Source: Candidatus Villigracilis vicinus | GTDB lineage: Bacteria; Chloroflexota; Anaerolineae; Anaerolineales; Villigracilaceae | Length of the DNA: 64,000 bases | Direction of reading: 5' to 3' | NCBI GenBank assembly: GCA_016721315.1 | Contig: JADKIL010000009.1 | Coordinates: 62,001 to 126,000, forward strand | Part shown: positions 9,069 to 15,374 of the stretch, one piece after another | How the letters are laid out: every line of letters begins with the position of its first letter | How positions within the stretch are numbered: position 1 is the stretch's first letter | Notes under the pieces: model-generated | The model's input: only the letters and a program-made list of their open reading frames with translations | Told to the model about the DNA's origin: nothing | The model's database searches: none | Translations under genes and position numbers: made by a program

Positions 9069-9767
9069 TAACGCACTCACCTTAACCCCATTCTTCTCCA
9101 AAACCTCTCTCAACCTCTTTGCATTCTGTGCCGCGTTTGGATGATCCCCGTGCAAACAAAGCGTATCCATGCGCCCGGTCTTAACCAACTCAAGGGCATG
9201 CCGCGCCACTTCCTCCGGCGATTCGATCAATGCCCCCGGAAGATGGCGGGACATCAATGACCCGTCGGCGTTATAGCCTCTATCGGGAAACCCCTCCGCC
9301 GCAACTCTGACTCTCATCGCCCGCCCCGCCTCCATCGACCTTGAGCCTGCCAGCCCAACCAAAATTAAATCTACACTGATGGTTTTTACTGCCCGCGCAA
9401 TCGTAGTTGCCAATTCAATATCCTTTGCGGATTGGTTATACAACGCCCCATGCGGTTTGACATGAGTCAACGTCACGCCTTCTTCCTTGGCAATTGTCGC
9501 TAAAATCTGAATTTGTTCAATGACTAGTTTCTCCGTTTCTTCAGGAGAAACTGTCATTTCTTTGCGTCCAAAATTTTCCCGGTCCTTCCAACTTGGGTGC
9601 GCGCCTGCGTTCACGCCAAATCGTTTCGCCAGCCGCAGAGTCTCACGCATAGTCTGTTCGTCGCCTGCATGAAATCCACAAGCGATGTTGGCAGAGGCGA
9701 TGTATGGCATGATGGCTTCATCATTGCCGATGCTTTCGCCGAGGTCACAGTTGAGGTCAATTTTCAT
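9048..9767 (-). CDS. pxpA: 5-oxoprolinase subunit A (LamB/YcsF family)
   Basis: PxpA acts with PxpB and PxpC in ATP-dependent hydrolysis of 5-oxoproline (pyroglutamate) to glutamate. The N-terminus MKIDLNCDLGES is diagnostic, followed by ANIACGFHAGD, GAHPSW and VKPHGALYN. The length of 239 residues is close to normal. The start is at 9767, where a GGAGAT ribosome-binding site sits 6 nt upstream; a longer start at 9782 would consume that site. The gene is transcribed leftward and is separated from pxpC by about 130 bases of repeat-like DNA, so the order on the transcript is pxpB, pxpC, pxpA. Confidence 0.95.
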   Translation of the reverse strand: MKIDLNCDLGESIGNDEAIMPYIASANIACGFHAGDEQTMRETLRLAKRFGVNAGAHPSWKDRENFGRKEMTVSPEETEKLVIEQIQILATIAKEEGVTLTHVKPHGALYNQSAKDIELATTIARAVKTISVDLILVGLAGSRSMEAGRAMRVRVAAEGFPDRGYNADGSLMSRHLPGALIESPEEVARHALELVKTGRMDTLCLHGDHPNAAQNAKRLREVLEKNGVKVSALKKDSHL

Positions 9768-9774
9768 AATATCT

Positions 9775-9899
9775 CCGTTCATGTCACTCTGAGGGAGTGT
9801 TCTTCGCGACCGAAGAGTCTCTTACTGTAGGGGTAGAGATCCTCACCGCACTGCATCCGCAGCGCGGTGCATGTGTCGCTATCGCTCAGGATGACATCA
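9775..9899. repeat. Intergenic dispersed-repeat cluster between pxpA and pxpC
   Basis: The segment combines GTCACTCTGAGGGAGTG-like, TTCGCGACCGAAGAGTCTC-like and CGCTATCGCTCAGGATGACA-like motifs. These are familiar as interspersed intergenic repeats in Chloroflexota and other large genomes. An inner palindrome-like core, ACCGCACTGCATCCGCAGCGCGGT, has imperfect arms. No gene is visible here. Confidence 0.5.
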
Positions 9900-10892
9900 T
9901 TAAAGTTTTTTGTAATTTTCCTGTGCTTCTTCTATGTTTGTTTCTCTAAAACGAATTCGACTCAACCCCGCTTCACATTGTGCCAACAAAGGCAGACTTG
10001 CGCGTGCCACATTTGCGATCTTGGGGTAACCGCCCGCAGTAGGAGCATCCGCCATCATGACGATGGGCTGCCCGTCAGCTGGGATTTGGATGCTGCCCAT
10101 CGTCATGCCTTCAGAGATGAGTTCTTTGGTGATGGCTTTCTCGATCCCTTTCGCCGAGGACGGCGAAGAGAGCGTTTGTAAACGATAGCCCATACGGTCG
10201 AAGGAAGGGCTGAGGGTGTATTCGCTCTCGTAAAATGTGCGGATGCCTTCGGGCGTGAACCAGTCCGCTTGGGGGGCGGGGATGACTTCGATGGTGGGCG
10301 TTTGGCTGTAGGGCATGAACTTATTCACGGGGAAATCACGTGCGGCGAGTTTGAGCAGGTCAGCTGACGGAGTGAATGCTGGCAAAACGTCACCGGCTTT
10401 GAGAGCGGAGCCGATTCCGCCGCGCAGATATGCTGAACGGGAATTCATGATGACGGGGGAATCGAATCCGCCTGCGATGGCAATATATGCCCAATTGCCG
10501 CCACTTGTTTTCTTCACGCGCACTGTCCACCCGGCGCGGACGTAGAAGGTCGTCCAGAGTGGAAAGGTCCAGATATAGTTTTCCACTTCGTAGCCTGCAC
10601 CAGTGACCGCAATGGTCGTATTACGTAAGGCGCGAAAGGTGATTTCGCCGAGACCGAGTTCGATGACTGCTGAGTTGGATGGGTTATTAAGTAACGAGTT
10701 GGCTGTTTGATAAGCGAACCAGTCCATGGGACCGGAAGTGGGTACGCCGAATTTATTCCATCCGCGCCTGCCAGAGTCTTGAAGGGTGGCAATGCCGGTG
10801 AGGTCGGTAATTTCGAGCGCGGGAGACGATAGACCATGGACGATGGACGATGGGTGGTTGTCTATGGTCAGTGGTCTATCGTCCATCGTCAT
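9900..10892 (-). CDS. pxpC: 5-oxoprolinase subunit C (biotin-dependent carboxyltransferase family)
   Basis: This is the partner of PxpB in the 5-oxoprolinase complex, related to allophanate hydrolase subunit 2 (KipA). The signature TLQDSGRRGWNKFGVPTSGPMD near residue 36, then ELGLGEI and VAGGFD-like AIAGGFD blocks, are characteristic. The first 21 residues have no counterpart in the family: they are encoded by a 63-bp tandem repeat of 7-bp units that also supplies the end of pxpB, giving a 17-nt overlap with it. The family domain starts around SSPALEIT. The true initiation site is uncertain; no ribosome-binding site is obvious, and translational coupling to pxpB is likely. Confidence 0.93.
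   Translation of the reverse strand: MTMDDRPLTIDNHPSSIVHGLSSPALEITDLTGIATLQDSGRRGWNKFGVPTSGPMDWFAYQTANSLLNNPSNSAVIELGLGEITFRALRNTTIAVTGAGYEVENYIWTFPLWTTFYVRAGWTVRVKKTSGGNWAYIAIAGGFDSPVIMNSRSAYLRGGIGSALKAGDVLPAFTPSADLLKLAARDFPVNKFMPYSQTPTIEVIPAPQADWFTPEGIRTFYESEYTLSPSFDRMGYRLQTLSSPSSAKGIEKAITKELISEGMTMGSIQIPADGQPIVMMADAPTAGGYPKIANVARASLPLLAQCEAGLSRIRFRETNIEEAQENYKKL
10829..10891. repeat. 63-bp tandem repeat of nine 7-bp units
   Basis: Reading the plus strand, the units are ATAGACC, ATGGACG, ATGGACG, ATGGGTG, GTTGTCT, ATGGTCA, GTGGTCT, ATCGTCC, ATCGTCA. The total of 63 bases equals 21 codons. It contains the pxpB stop (10876-10878), and its edge forms the pxpC start (10890-10892). Confidence 0.85.
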
Positions 10893-11544
10893 CCTTCTTA
10901 ATTGGAATGAACTTCACTGTATCTCCCGGCGCGAATAAAAATGGATTCTCACTCATTGGGTCGAACAATTTGAGTGGAGTGTGACCGAGGATATGCCAGC
11001 CGCCGGGCGAGTCGACGGGATAGATTCCGGTTTGGGATCCGGCGATGGCAACAGAACCGGCGGGCACACGAGTCCGCGGGGTGGATAGGCGTGGGAGGGT
11101 CAGGCGTTCGTCGAGGATTCCCATGTAGGGAAAGCCGGGCGTGAAACCCATCATGTAAACGGTGTATTCGCGCTCGCTATGCAGGCGAATCAGTTCGGAG
11201 GGAGATAAGGCTAGGATTGCGGCAGCAGGCTCAAGGTCCGGACCGGAGGCGTTGCCATAGAGGACGGGTATCTCCAAGCGGCGGGAAGGTCTGTGAGTAG
11301 ACTCATCTATGAGTGCAAGTTTTTCTTCAATCTGATTTTTAATTTCGTTGTAAGTGGTTGTAAGCGAATCGTAATGGACGAGGAGTGTGCAATAAGCAGG
11401 GACGGTTTCGATGACGGTGGGGATGCTTTGTAGGAGCGCGCTCAGGTCGTGGACGCGTTGATTGAGGATGGGGTCGATCGCGTCACCGAGTTGGATAAGG
11501 ATTGCGGAGTCGCCGAGCGGCTTGAGAGATGTTTTGAAATTCAT
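10876..11544 (-). CDS. pxpB: 5-oxoprolinase subunit B (allophanate hydrolase subunit 1 family)
   Basis: The 222-residue protein carries the KipI/AHS1 signatures: PLGDSAILIQLG at the N-terminus, a central VYMMGFTPGFPYMG near residue 130, then PRLSTPRTRVPAGSVAIAG and GGWHILGHTP. With PxpC it carries out the phosphotransfer/hydrolysis half of 5-oxoproline cleavage. The last few residues (DDDGR) and the stop codon lie in the 7-bp repeat block shared with pxpC. The start at 11544 gives MNFKTSLKPLGDS, the expected N-terminus. The region upstream is a dispersed repeat, so the operon promoter must be within or beyond it. Confidence 0.95.
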   Translation of the reverse strand: MNFKTSLKPLGDSAILIQLGDAIDPILNQRVHDLSALLQSIPTVIETVPAYCTLLVHYDSLTTTYNEIKNQIEEKLALIDESTHRPSRRLEIPVLYGNASGPDLEPAAAILALSPSELIRLHSEREYTVYMMGFTPGFPYMGILDERLTLPRLSTPRTRVPAGSVAIAGSQTGIYPVDSPGGWHILGHTPLKLFDPMSENPFLFAPGDTVKFIPIKKDDDGR

Positions 11545-11548
11545 TTTT

Positions 11549-11634
11549 ATCCACAGATGAACACAGATAAAAAGGTTTGAATGCGTTTGCTAAAAATCTG
11601 AGTCCATCCGTGTTTATCTGTGGTGAAAACTATT
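11549..11634. repeat. Intergenic CACAGATAAA repeat pair
   Basis: TTATCCACAGATGAACACAGATAAA on the left is partly mirrored by TTTATCTGTGG on the right (10-bp arms CACAGATAAA/TTTATCTGTG about 50 bases apart). 'Cacagat' strings of this kind are common intergenic repeats in several phyla. It fills the gap between rlmD and pxpB. Confidence 0.55.
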
Positions 11635-12913
11635 AGCGGGTGAAGATGGAGATGGACTCGATGTGATAGGTTTGCGGGAAGAGGTCGAAGGGTGTGGCGT
11701 TTTGCAGAGTGTAGCCGCCTTTGATGAGGCGCGCCGCGTCACGCGCGAGGGTGGATGGGTCGCAGGAGACATAAGCGATGACTTGCGGATTGATTTGCAG
11801 GATTGCATCGAGGGCGAATTTGTCGATGCCAGCGCGTGGCGGGTCAACGATCATGTGCATGGGCTCGGTTAGTTGTGGTGCGAGGGCGGGCAGGATTTCT
11901 TCGGCAACGCCTTCATAGAGTTCGACGTTGTCGAATTCGTCGAGGTTGATAGCGAAGTCTTCGCAGGAAGATGGGGCAGATTCGATGCCGATGACTTTGG
12001 AGTATTTGTCGGCGAAGAATTTACTAAACAAGCCGACGCCGCAGTAGAGGTCGAGGAGGGTGAATTGGGAATCGGGAATCGGGAATTGGGCTTGAAGATG
12101 CTGCACCATTTTTTCTGCCATTGGAGTGTTGACTTGGAAGAAGGATGGCGCGGAGACGTGGAAATCTGTGCCAAGGACTTGAATGGTGAGGGCGTTGCTG
12201 CCCGCGATGACGACGGGATGGTCTTCGTAGATGTGGACGATGGAGATATCCGCTTCGATCTCGAGTTCGGGAGTTTCTTCGGTTTCGGATTCGAGGATGA
12301 GCATTAATTCTTCATCGTCCCCAGCGCGAAGGGAGACGCGTTCGAGGTTTATACGTGATTCGAATTGAAGTTCACGCCAGAAATTGTCGATGCTTGATTC
12401 GGGTAAGTGGCATTCTTCGATGGAAAGTGTCCTGTTGCCGCGTGTGTTGACAAAGCCGACCTTGCCTTCTTCTGTAAGATGGAATTGGACATGATTGCGA
12501 TAGTTCCATTCAGAGGGGGATGCCACCGTTGGCAGGACAGGAGGATTCTCTATCTTGCCGATACGCTGGAGTTGATCGCGCAGAATATCGGCTTTGGCAA
12601 GTAGTTGTTTTTCGTAGGGCAGGTTTTGGTAGTGGCATCCGCCGCAAGCAGCCCTCATCCCCAACCCTTCTCCCGCGGGGAGAAGGGAGTAGAAGTGTTT
12701 GCATTTGGCTGTGATGCGGTCTGGGGAAGGTTTAAGGATTTCAAGGATTTCGCCGCGGGCGAAGTTCTGTTTTTCTTGCGTCAGTTGAATCCGAACGGTT
12801 TCGCCTGGTAAGCCGAAGGGAACGAAGACGGCGCGACCATCGGAGAGACGCCCCATCGCTTCGCCACCATAGGTAAGTTTTTCGAGGATGATTTCGTGTT
12901 GAGAGGTGGGCAT
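11633..12913 (-). CDS. 23S rRNA (uracil-5-)-methyltransferase, RumA/RlmD-type
   Basis: This is a SAM-dependent RNA m5U methyltransferase. An N-terminal TRAM domain (residues ~5-60) is followed by the four-cysteine iron-sulfur region, a SAM motif LLDLYCGVGLFSK, DPPRAGIDK, and the catalytic-cysteine motif YVSCDPSTLARD near the C-terminus. Two insertions are unusual. Thirteen residues (SLLPAGEGLGMRA) encoded by a palindromic element split the first iron-sulfur cysteine from the CGGC motif. A 7-bp tandem repeat lies just before the SAM motif. The start at 12913 has no ribosome-binding site but has TATAAT exactly 6 nt upstream, suggesting a leaderless mRNA. Choosing between RlmD, RlmCD and TrmA-like specificity is not possible from sequence alone. 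Confidence 0.9.
   Translation of the reverse strand: MPTSQHEIILEKLTYGGEAMGRLSDGRAVFVPFGLPGETVRIQLTQEKQNFARGEILEILKPSPDRITAKCKHFYSLLPAGEGLGMRAACGGCHYQNLPYEKQLLAKADILRDQLQRIGKIENPPVLPTVASPSEWNYRNHVQFHLTEEGKVGFVNTRGNRTLSIEECHLPESSIDNFWRELQFESRINLERVSLRAGDDEELMLILESETEETPELEIEADISIVHIYEDHPVVIAGSNALTIQVLGTDFHVSAPSFFQVNTPMAEKMVQHLQAQFPIPDSQFTLLDLYCGVGLFSKFFADKYSKVIGIESAPSSCEDFAINLDEFDNVELYEGVAEEILPALAPQLTEPMHMIVDPPRAGIDKFALDAILQINPQVIAYVSCDPSTLARDAARLIKGGYTLQNATPFDLFPQTYHIESISIFTR
12061..12088. repeat. 7-bp tandem repeat inside rlmD
   Basis: Units are TGAATTG, GGAATCG, GGAATCG, GGAATTG on the plus strand (28 bases). They encode the QFPIPDSQF stretch just before the SAM-binding LLDLYCG motif. Confidence 0.85.
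12650..12688. repeat. GC-rich palindromic element inserted in the rlmD coding sequence
   Basis: Thirty-nine bases with an inner palindrome CTTCTCCCGCGGGGAGAAG lie in frame between the codons for CKHFY and for ACGGC. The CCCTCAtCCCC...CCCTTCTCCC pattern matches the element at 15318-15357. Removing it restores the usual cysteine spacing of the family. Confidence 0.8.
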
Positions 12914-12919
12914 ACTTGG

Positions 12920-12925
12920 ATTATA
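12920..12925 (-). promoter_or_regulatory. -10 box 6 nt before rlmD ATG
   Basis: On the minus strand TATAAT is followed by CCAAGT and then ATG. No ribosome-binding site fits in that space, so transcription probably starts at or next to the A of the start codon. Confidence 0.6.
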
Positions 12926-12931
12926 CGTCAA

Positions 12932-12972
12932 CAAAAAAGAGGAAAGACTACGAATAGTCTTTCCTCTTTTTG
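12932..12972. terminator. Intrinsic terminator
   Basis: AAAAAGAGGAAAGACTA pairs with TAGTCTTTCCTCTTTTT around CGAA. It closes the small gene at 12993 and lies directly before the rlmD -10 box. Confidence 0.9.
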
Positions 12973-12992
12973 TCGCGATATGCTCTGGGTTG

Positions 12993-13166
12993 TTATTTCA
13001 AGATAAATGAAAGAACCACCAACACAGTGATAAAGAAGCCAGCCAACACGCCAATGCGGGTCAGGTCTTTCTTGATCATGCTGTAGTCGGGGTTGAACTC
13101 GAATTTTTGAGTAGGGTTGTTCGTCACCGAGACAGCCGGGGTGGGGCGTTTGTTTTTCTTTGCCAT
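12993..13166 (-). CDS. 57-residue single-pass membrane protein
   Basis: A short gene is well supported here. An AAGGAG ribosome-binding site lies about 6 nt before the ATG at 13166. The frame runs MAKKNKRPTP..., through a basic/polar N-terminal half, to one C-terminal hydrophobic helix (VLAGFFITVLVVLSFIL) and a TAA at 12993. A terminator follows 20 bases later. The shape (positively charged soluble head, C-terminal anchor) resembles small secretion or cell-envelope accessory proteins, but I do not recognise it. It is transcribed in the same direction as, and 56 bases after, the sortase gene, so it may belong to the same transcript. Confidence 0.75.
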   Translation of the reverse strand: MAKKNKRPTPAVSVTNNPTQKFEFNPDYSMIKKDLTRIGVLAGFFITVLVVLSFILK

Positions 13167-13222
13167 TTGATTTCTCCTTTTTCATCATGCGCGGAAAATG
13201 CTTCTCGGCGCAATGACGTAAA

Positions 13223-14134
13223 TTAATTTTGTAATCGCGCAAAAACGACAATACGCTGATCGTTGACCAAATATGGATAGCACGAAATGAGCGTGACCGT
13301 GGGCGCGTTGGTGGGTGCCATCACTTCTACAGCAGTCGGCTCGACCAGTACTGTGCGATCCACAATGTATGTGAACTGCCTCTGTTGGGTGTAAACAACG
13401 ATCTGGTCACCGGGAACGAGCCTATCCAGATAGCGGAAGAGCTCGCCGTAGACATCATTATGCGCTGAGAGCACAAGGTTCCCATCCCGCCCGGGAGCTG
13501 ACGATCCAATATATTGCCCAACACCTTTTTTGAGCTGTTCCCAGCCATCGCCTTGTACCACGGGGGCATCCACGTTCAATGCGGGGATCTGGATGCGAAC
13601 GGCTTGATCCGGCGCAGCGGTGGGTACAGGCACATTTGCCAGCGACTGCACCATTGGCAGCAGGTGAGATGGAATTTCCGCTTCGTTTGGACGCGTGTTG
13701 CCTTGCGCATCAGGCGGGGTGTGCCCGGAAGGCAGCACCACTGCCATCACCAATGGCGTCGGAACGGCGGTCTCCGGGTTCAGTGCTGCGACCACCTCGG
13801 TATTGAGGGTGCGGAGCAGGCCAACACCATTGAGGATCACCACCACCAGACCGAGGATGGCAAGGACTTCCACGCCGAGGAGGATGCGGTCCAGTAGTTT
13901 GCGGCGTGGGTTGACGGGTAACGGCTCAGGCGTAGGGACGGCTGATTCTGCAGTGTCGATCGTTGGCGCAGAAGGAGACGAGTCCGTCAGATCCAGATCT
14001 GGTGCAAGCGATACGACCCGCCCGGTGCGGCGGTAATGTTCCAGCCGGTCTTTACGCGCGCCGCGTCGCTTTTCAACGAGCAGGCGGCGCAGTTCTTCCA
14101 CCGAGAGATCTTCAGGCGCTTTTTTGCGTGCCAT
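13223..14134 (-). CDS. Sortase-family transpeptidase
   Basis: This is a 303-residue membrane-anchored protein. A cytoplasmic basic N-terminus and a Pro/Ser/Thr-rich segment precede one transmembrane helix near residue 85. The catalytic domain occupies residues ~165-303. The sortase triad is visible: His in LSAHNDVYGE, Cys in TLISCYPY and Arg in DQRIVVFAR. Sortases join LPXTG-like proteins to cell-surface acceptors or polymerise pili; in Chloroflexota, which have atypical envelopes, the acceptor is not known. No sorting-signal substrate is evident nearby. A TATAAT lies 9 nt before the ATG at 14134, giving at most a 1-3 nt leader. Confidence 0.9.
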   Translation of the reverse strand: MARKKAPEDLSVEELRRLLVEKRRGARKDRLEHYRRTGRVVSLAPDLDLTDSSPSAPTIDTAESAVPTPEPLPVNPRRKLLDRILLGVEVLAILGLVVVILNGVGLLRTLNTEVVAALNPETAVPTPLVMAVVLPSGHTPPDAQGNTRPNEAEIPSHLLPMVQSLANVPVPTAAPDQAVRIQIPALNVDAPVVQGDGWEQLKKGVGQYIGSSAPGRDGNLVLSAHNDVYGELFRYLDRLVPGDQIVVYTQQRQFTYIVDRTVLVEPTAVEVMAPTNAPTVTLISCYPYLVNDQRIVVFARLQN

Positions 14135-14168
14135 AACGCGGGGATTATACCCGTTAAAATACAGGGGA

Positions 14169-14197
14169 TTGCCAATTTGTAGGACAGTCGGTATAAT
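14169..14197 (+). promoter_or_regulatory. Promoter of tRNA-Val(GAC)
   Basis: The -35 TTGCCA (14169-14174) and -10 TATAAT (14192-14197) are separated by 17 nt. The predicted start is about 14204, just ahead of the tRNA. This is the cleanest sigma-70-type promoter in the window. Confidence 0.8.
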
Positions 14198-14210
14198 GTG
14201 GGTCGCTTTC

Positions 14211-14284
14211 GGGCGGGTAGCTCAGTTGGTTAGAGCACATCGTTGACATCGATGAGGTCGTAGGTTCGAGCCCTATCTCGCCCA
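14211..14284 (+). tRNA. tRNA-Val (anticodon GAC)
   Basis: The acceptor GGGCGGG pairs with CTCGCCC (one G-T). The D arm is GCTC...GAGC, the anticodon arm CATCG-TTGACAT-CGATG presents GAC, and the T loop is TTCGAGC. It has 74 nt with discriminator A. With the TAC isoacceptor at 6190, both valine codon boxes are covered within 8 kb. Confidence 0.96.
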
Positions 14285-14285
14285 C

Positions 14286-14320
14286 AAAAACCACCTTCAA
14301 AGGTGGTTTTTTTTGTTTTT
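14286..14320 (+). terminator. Terminator of tRNA-Val(GAC)
   Basis: AAACCACCTT pairs with AAGGTGGTTT, followed by a long T run. Confidence 0.85.
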
Positions 14321-15002
<682 letters not shown>

Positions 15003-15039
15003 AAGCTTTTAGGTTGATATGATTATAATCTTGACATTC

Positions 15040-15312
15040 AATAAAGATAACGCGTTGACCGAGACGAGTATGTGGTCAAATCCCTAACAGGGAGAAGAAA
15101 CCAATGATTGAGAGTTTCTTCAAGGGACAATCACAGAAAACCACTCGCGAGCGTAACATTGAAAAGTGATCAGCGAAAAGTGATCATTGAGTAAGTGAAA
15201 CGGATGGCTCCGTTATCAGCTTAAGAGATGTACGTCGAAATTCATTTCGACCTGCAAATCGGGTGGAACCACGTGAGTTAAAACTCCCGTCCCGTTGTGG
15301 ATGGGAGTTTTT
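15040..15312 (+). promoter_or_regulatory. T-box riboswitch leader of thrS
   Basis: The leader senses uncharged tRNA and controls transcription of the synthetase. The canonical T-box motif GGGTGGAACCACG is at 15261-15273. A CGTCCC at 15288-15293 can pair with its GGG to form the antiterminator, and the competing terminator is AAAACTCCC/GGGAGTTTT with a T run (15280-15312). Upstream, an AGTA motif (15067-15070), a TCCCT-AAC-AGGGA hairpin and further helices form a Stem I-like region. An ACC near 15100 could be the threonine specifier, but the pairing is not settled. A TATAAT at 15024-15029 is a possible promoter whose -35 would fall at the edge of the artefact block. Confidence 0.9.
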
Positions 15313-15317
15313 TATTT

Positions 15318-15357
15318 GCCCTCACCCCCTGCCCCTTTCCCCGAGGGAGAGGGGAGA
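15318..15357. repeat. GC-rich palindromic element in the thrS leader
   Basis: CCCTCACCCCCTGCCCC and CCCCGAGGGAGAGGGG form an imperfect palindrome between the T-box terminator and the thrS ribosome-binding site. It belongs to the same family as the insertion in rlmD. The thrS frame is open through it. Confidence 0.75.
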
Positions 15358-15374
15358 AAAGAAAGGAATTGAAA

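Noticed and set aside
10829..10891. CRISPR-like direct repeats
   Set aside because: Units are 7 bp with no spacers and lie in coding sequence; no cas genes in the window.
12928..13251. 107-residue leftward frame
   Set aside because: It overlaps the well-supported 57-residue gene in another frame, runs through the terminator and lacks a ribosome-binding site.
15297..15374. N-terminal extension of ThrRS starting at 15297
   Set aside because: It would be translated from the T-box terminator and the palindromic element; the ATG at 15375 has a ribosome-binding site and the expected domain start.
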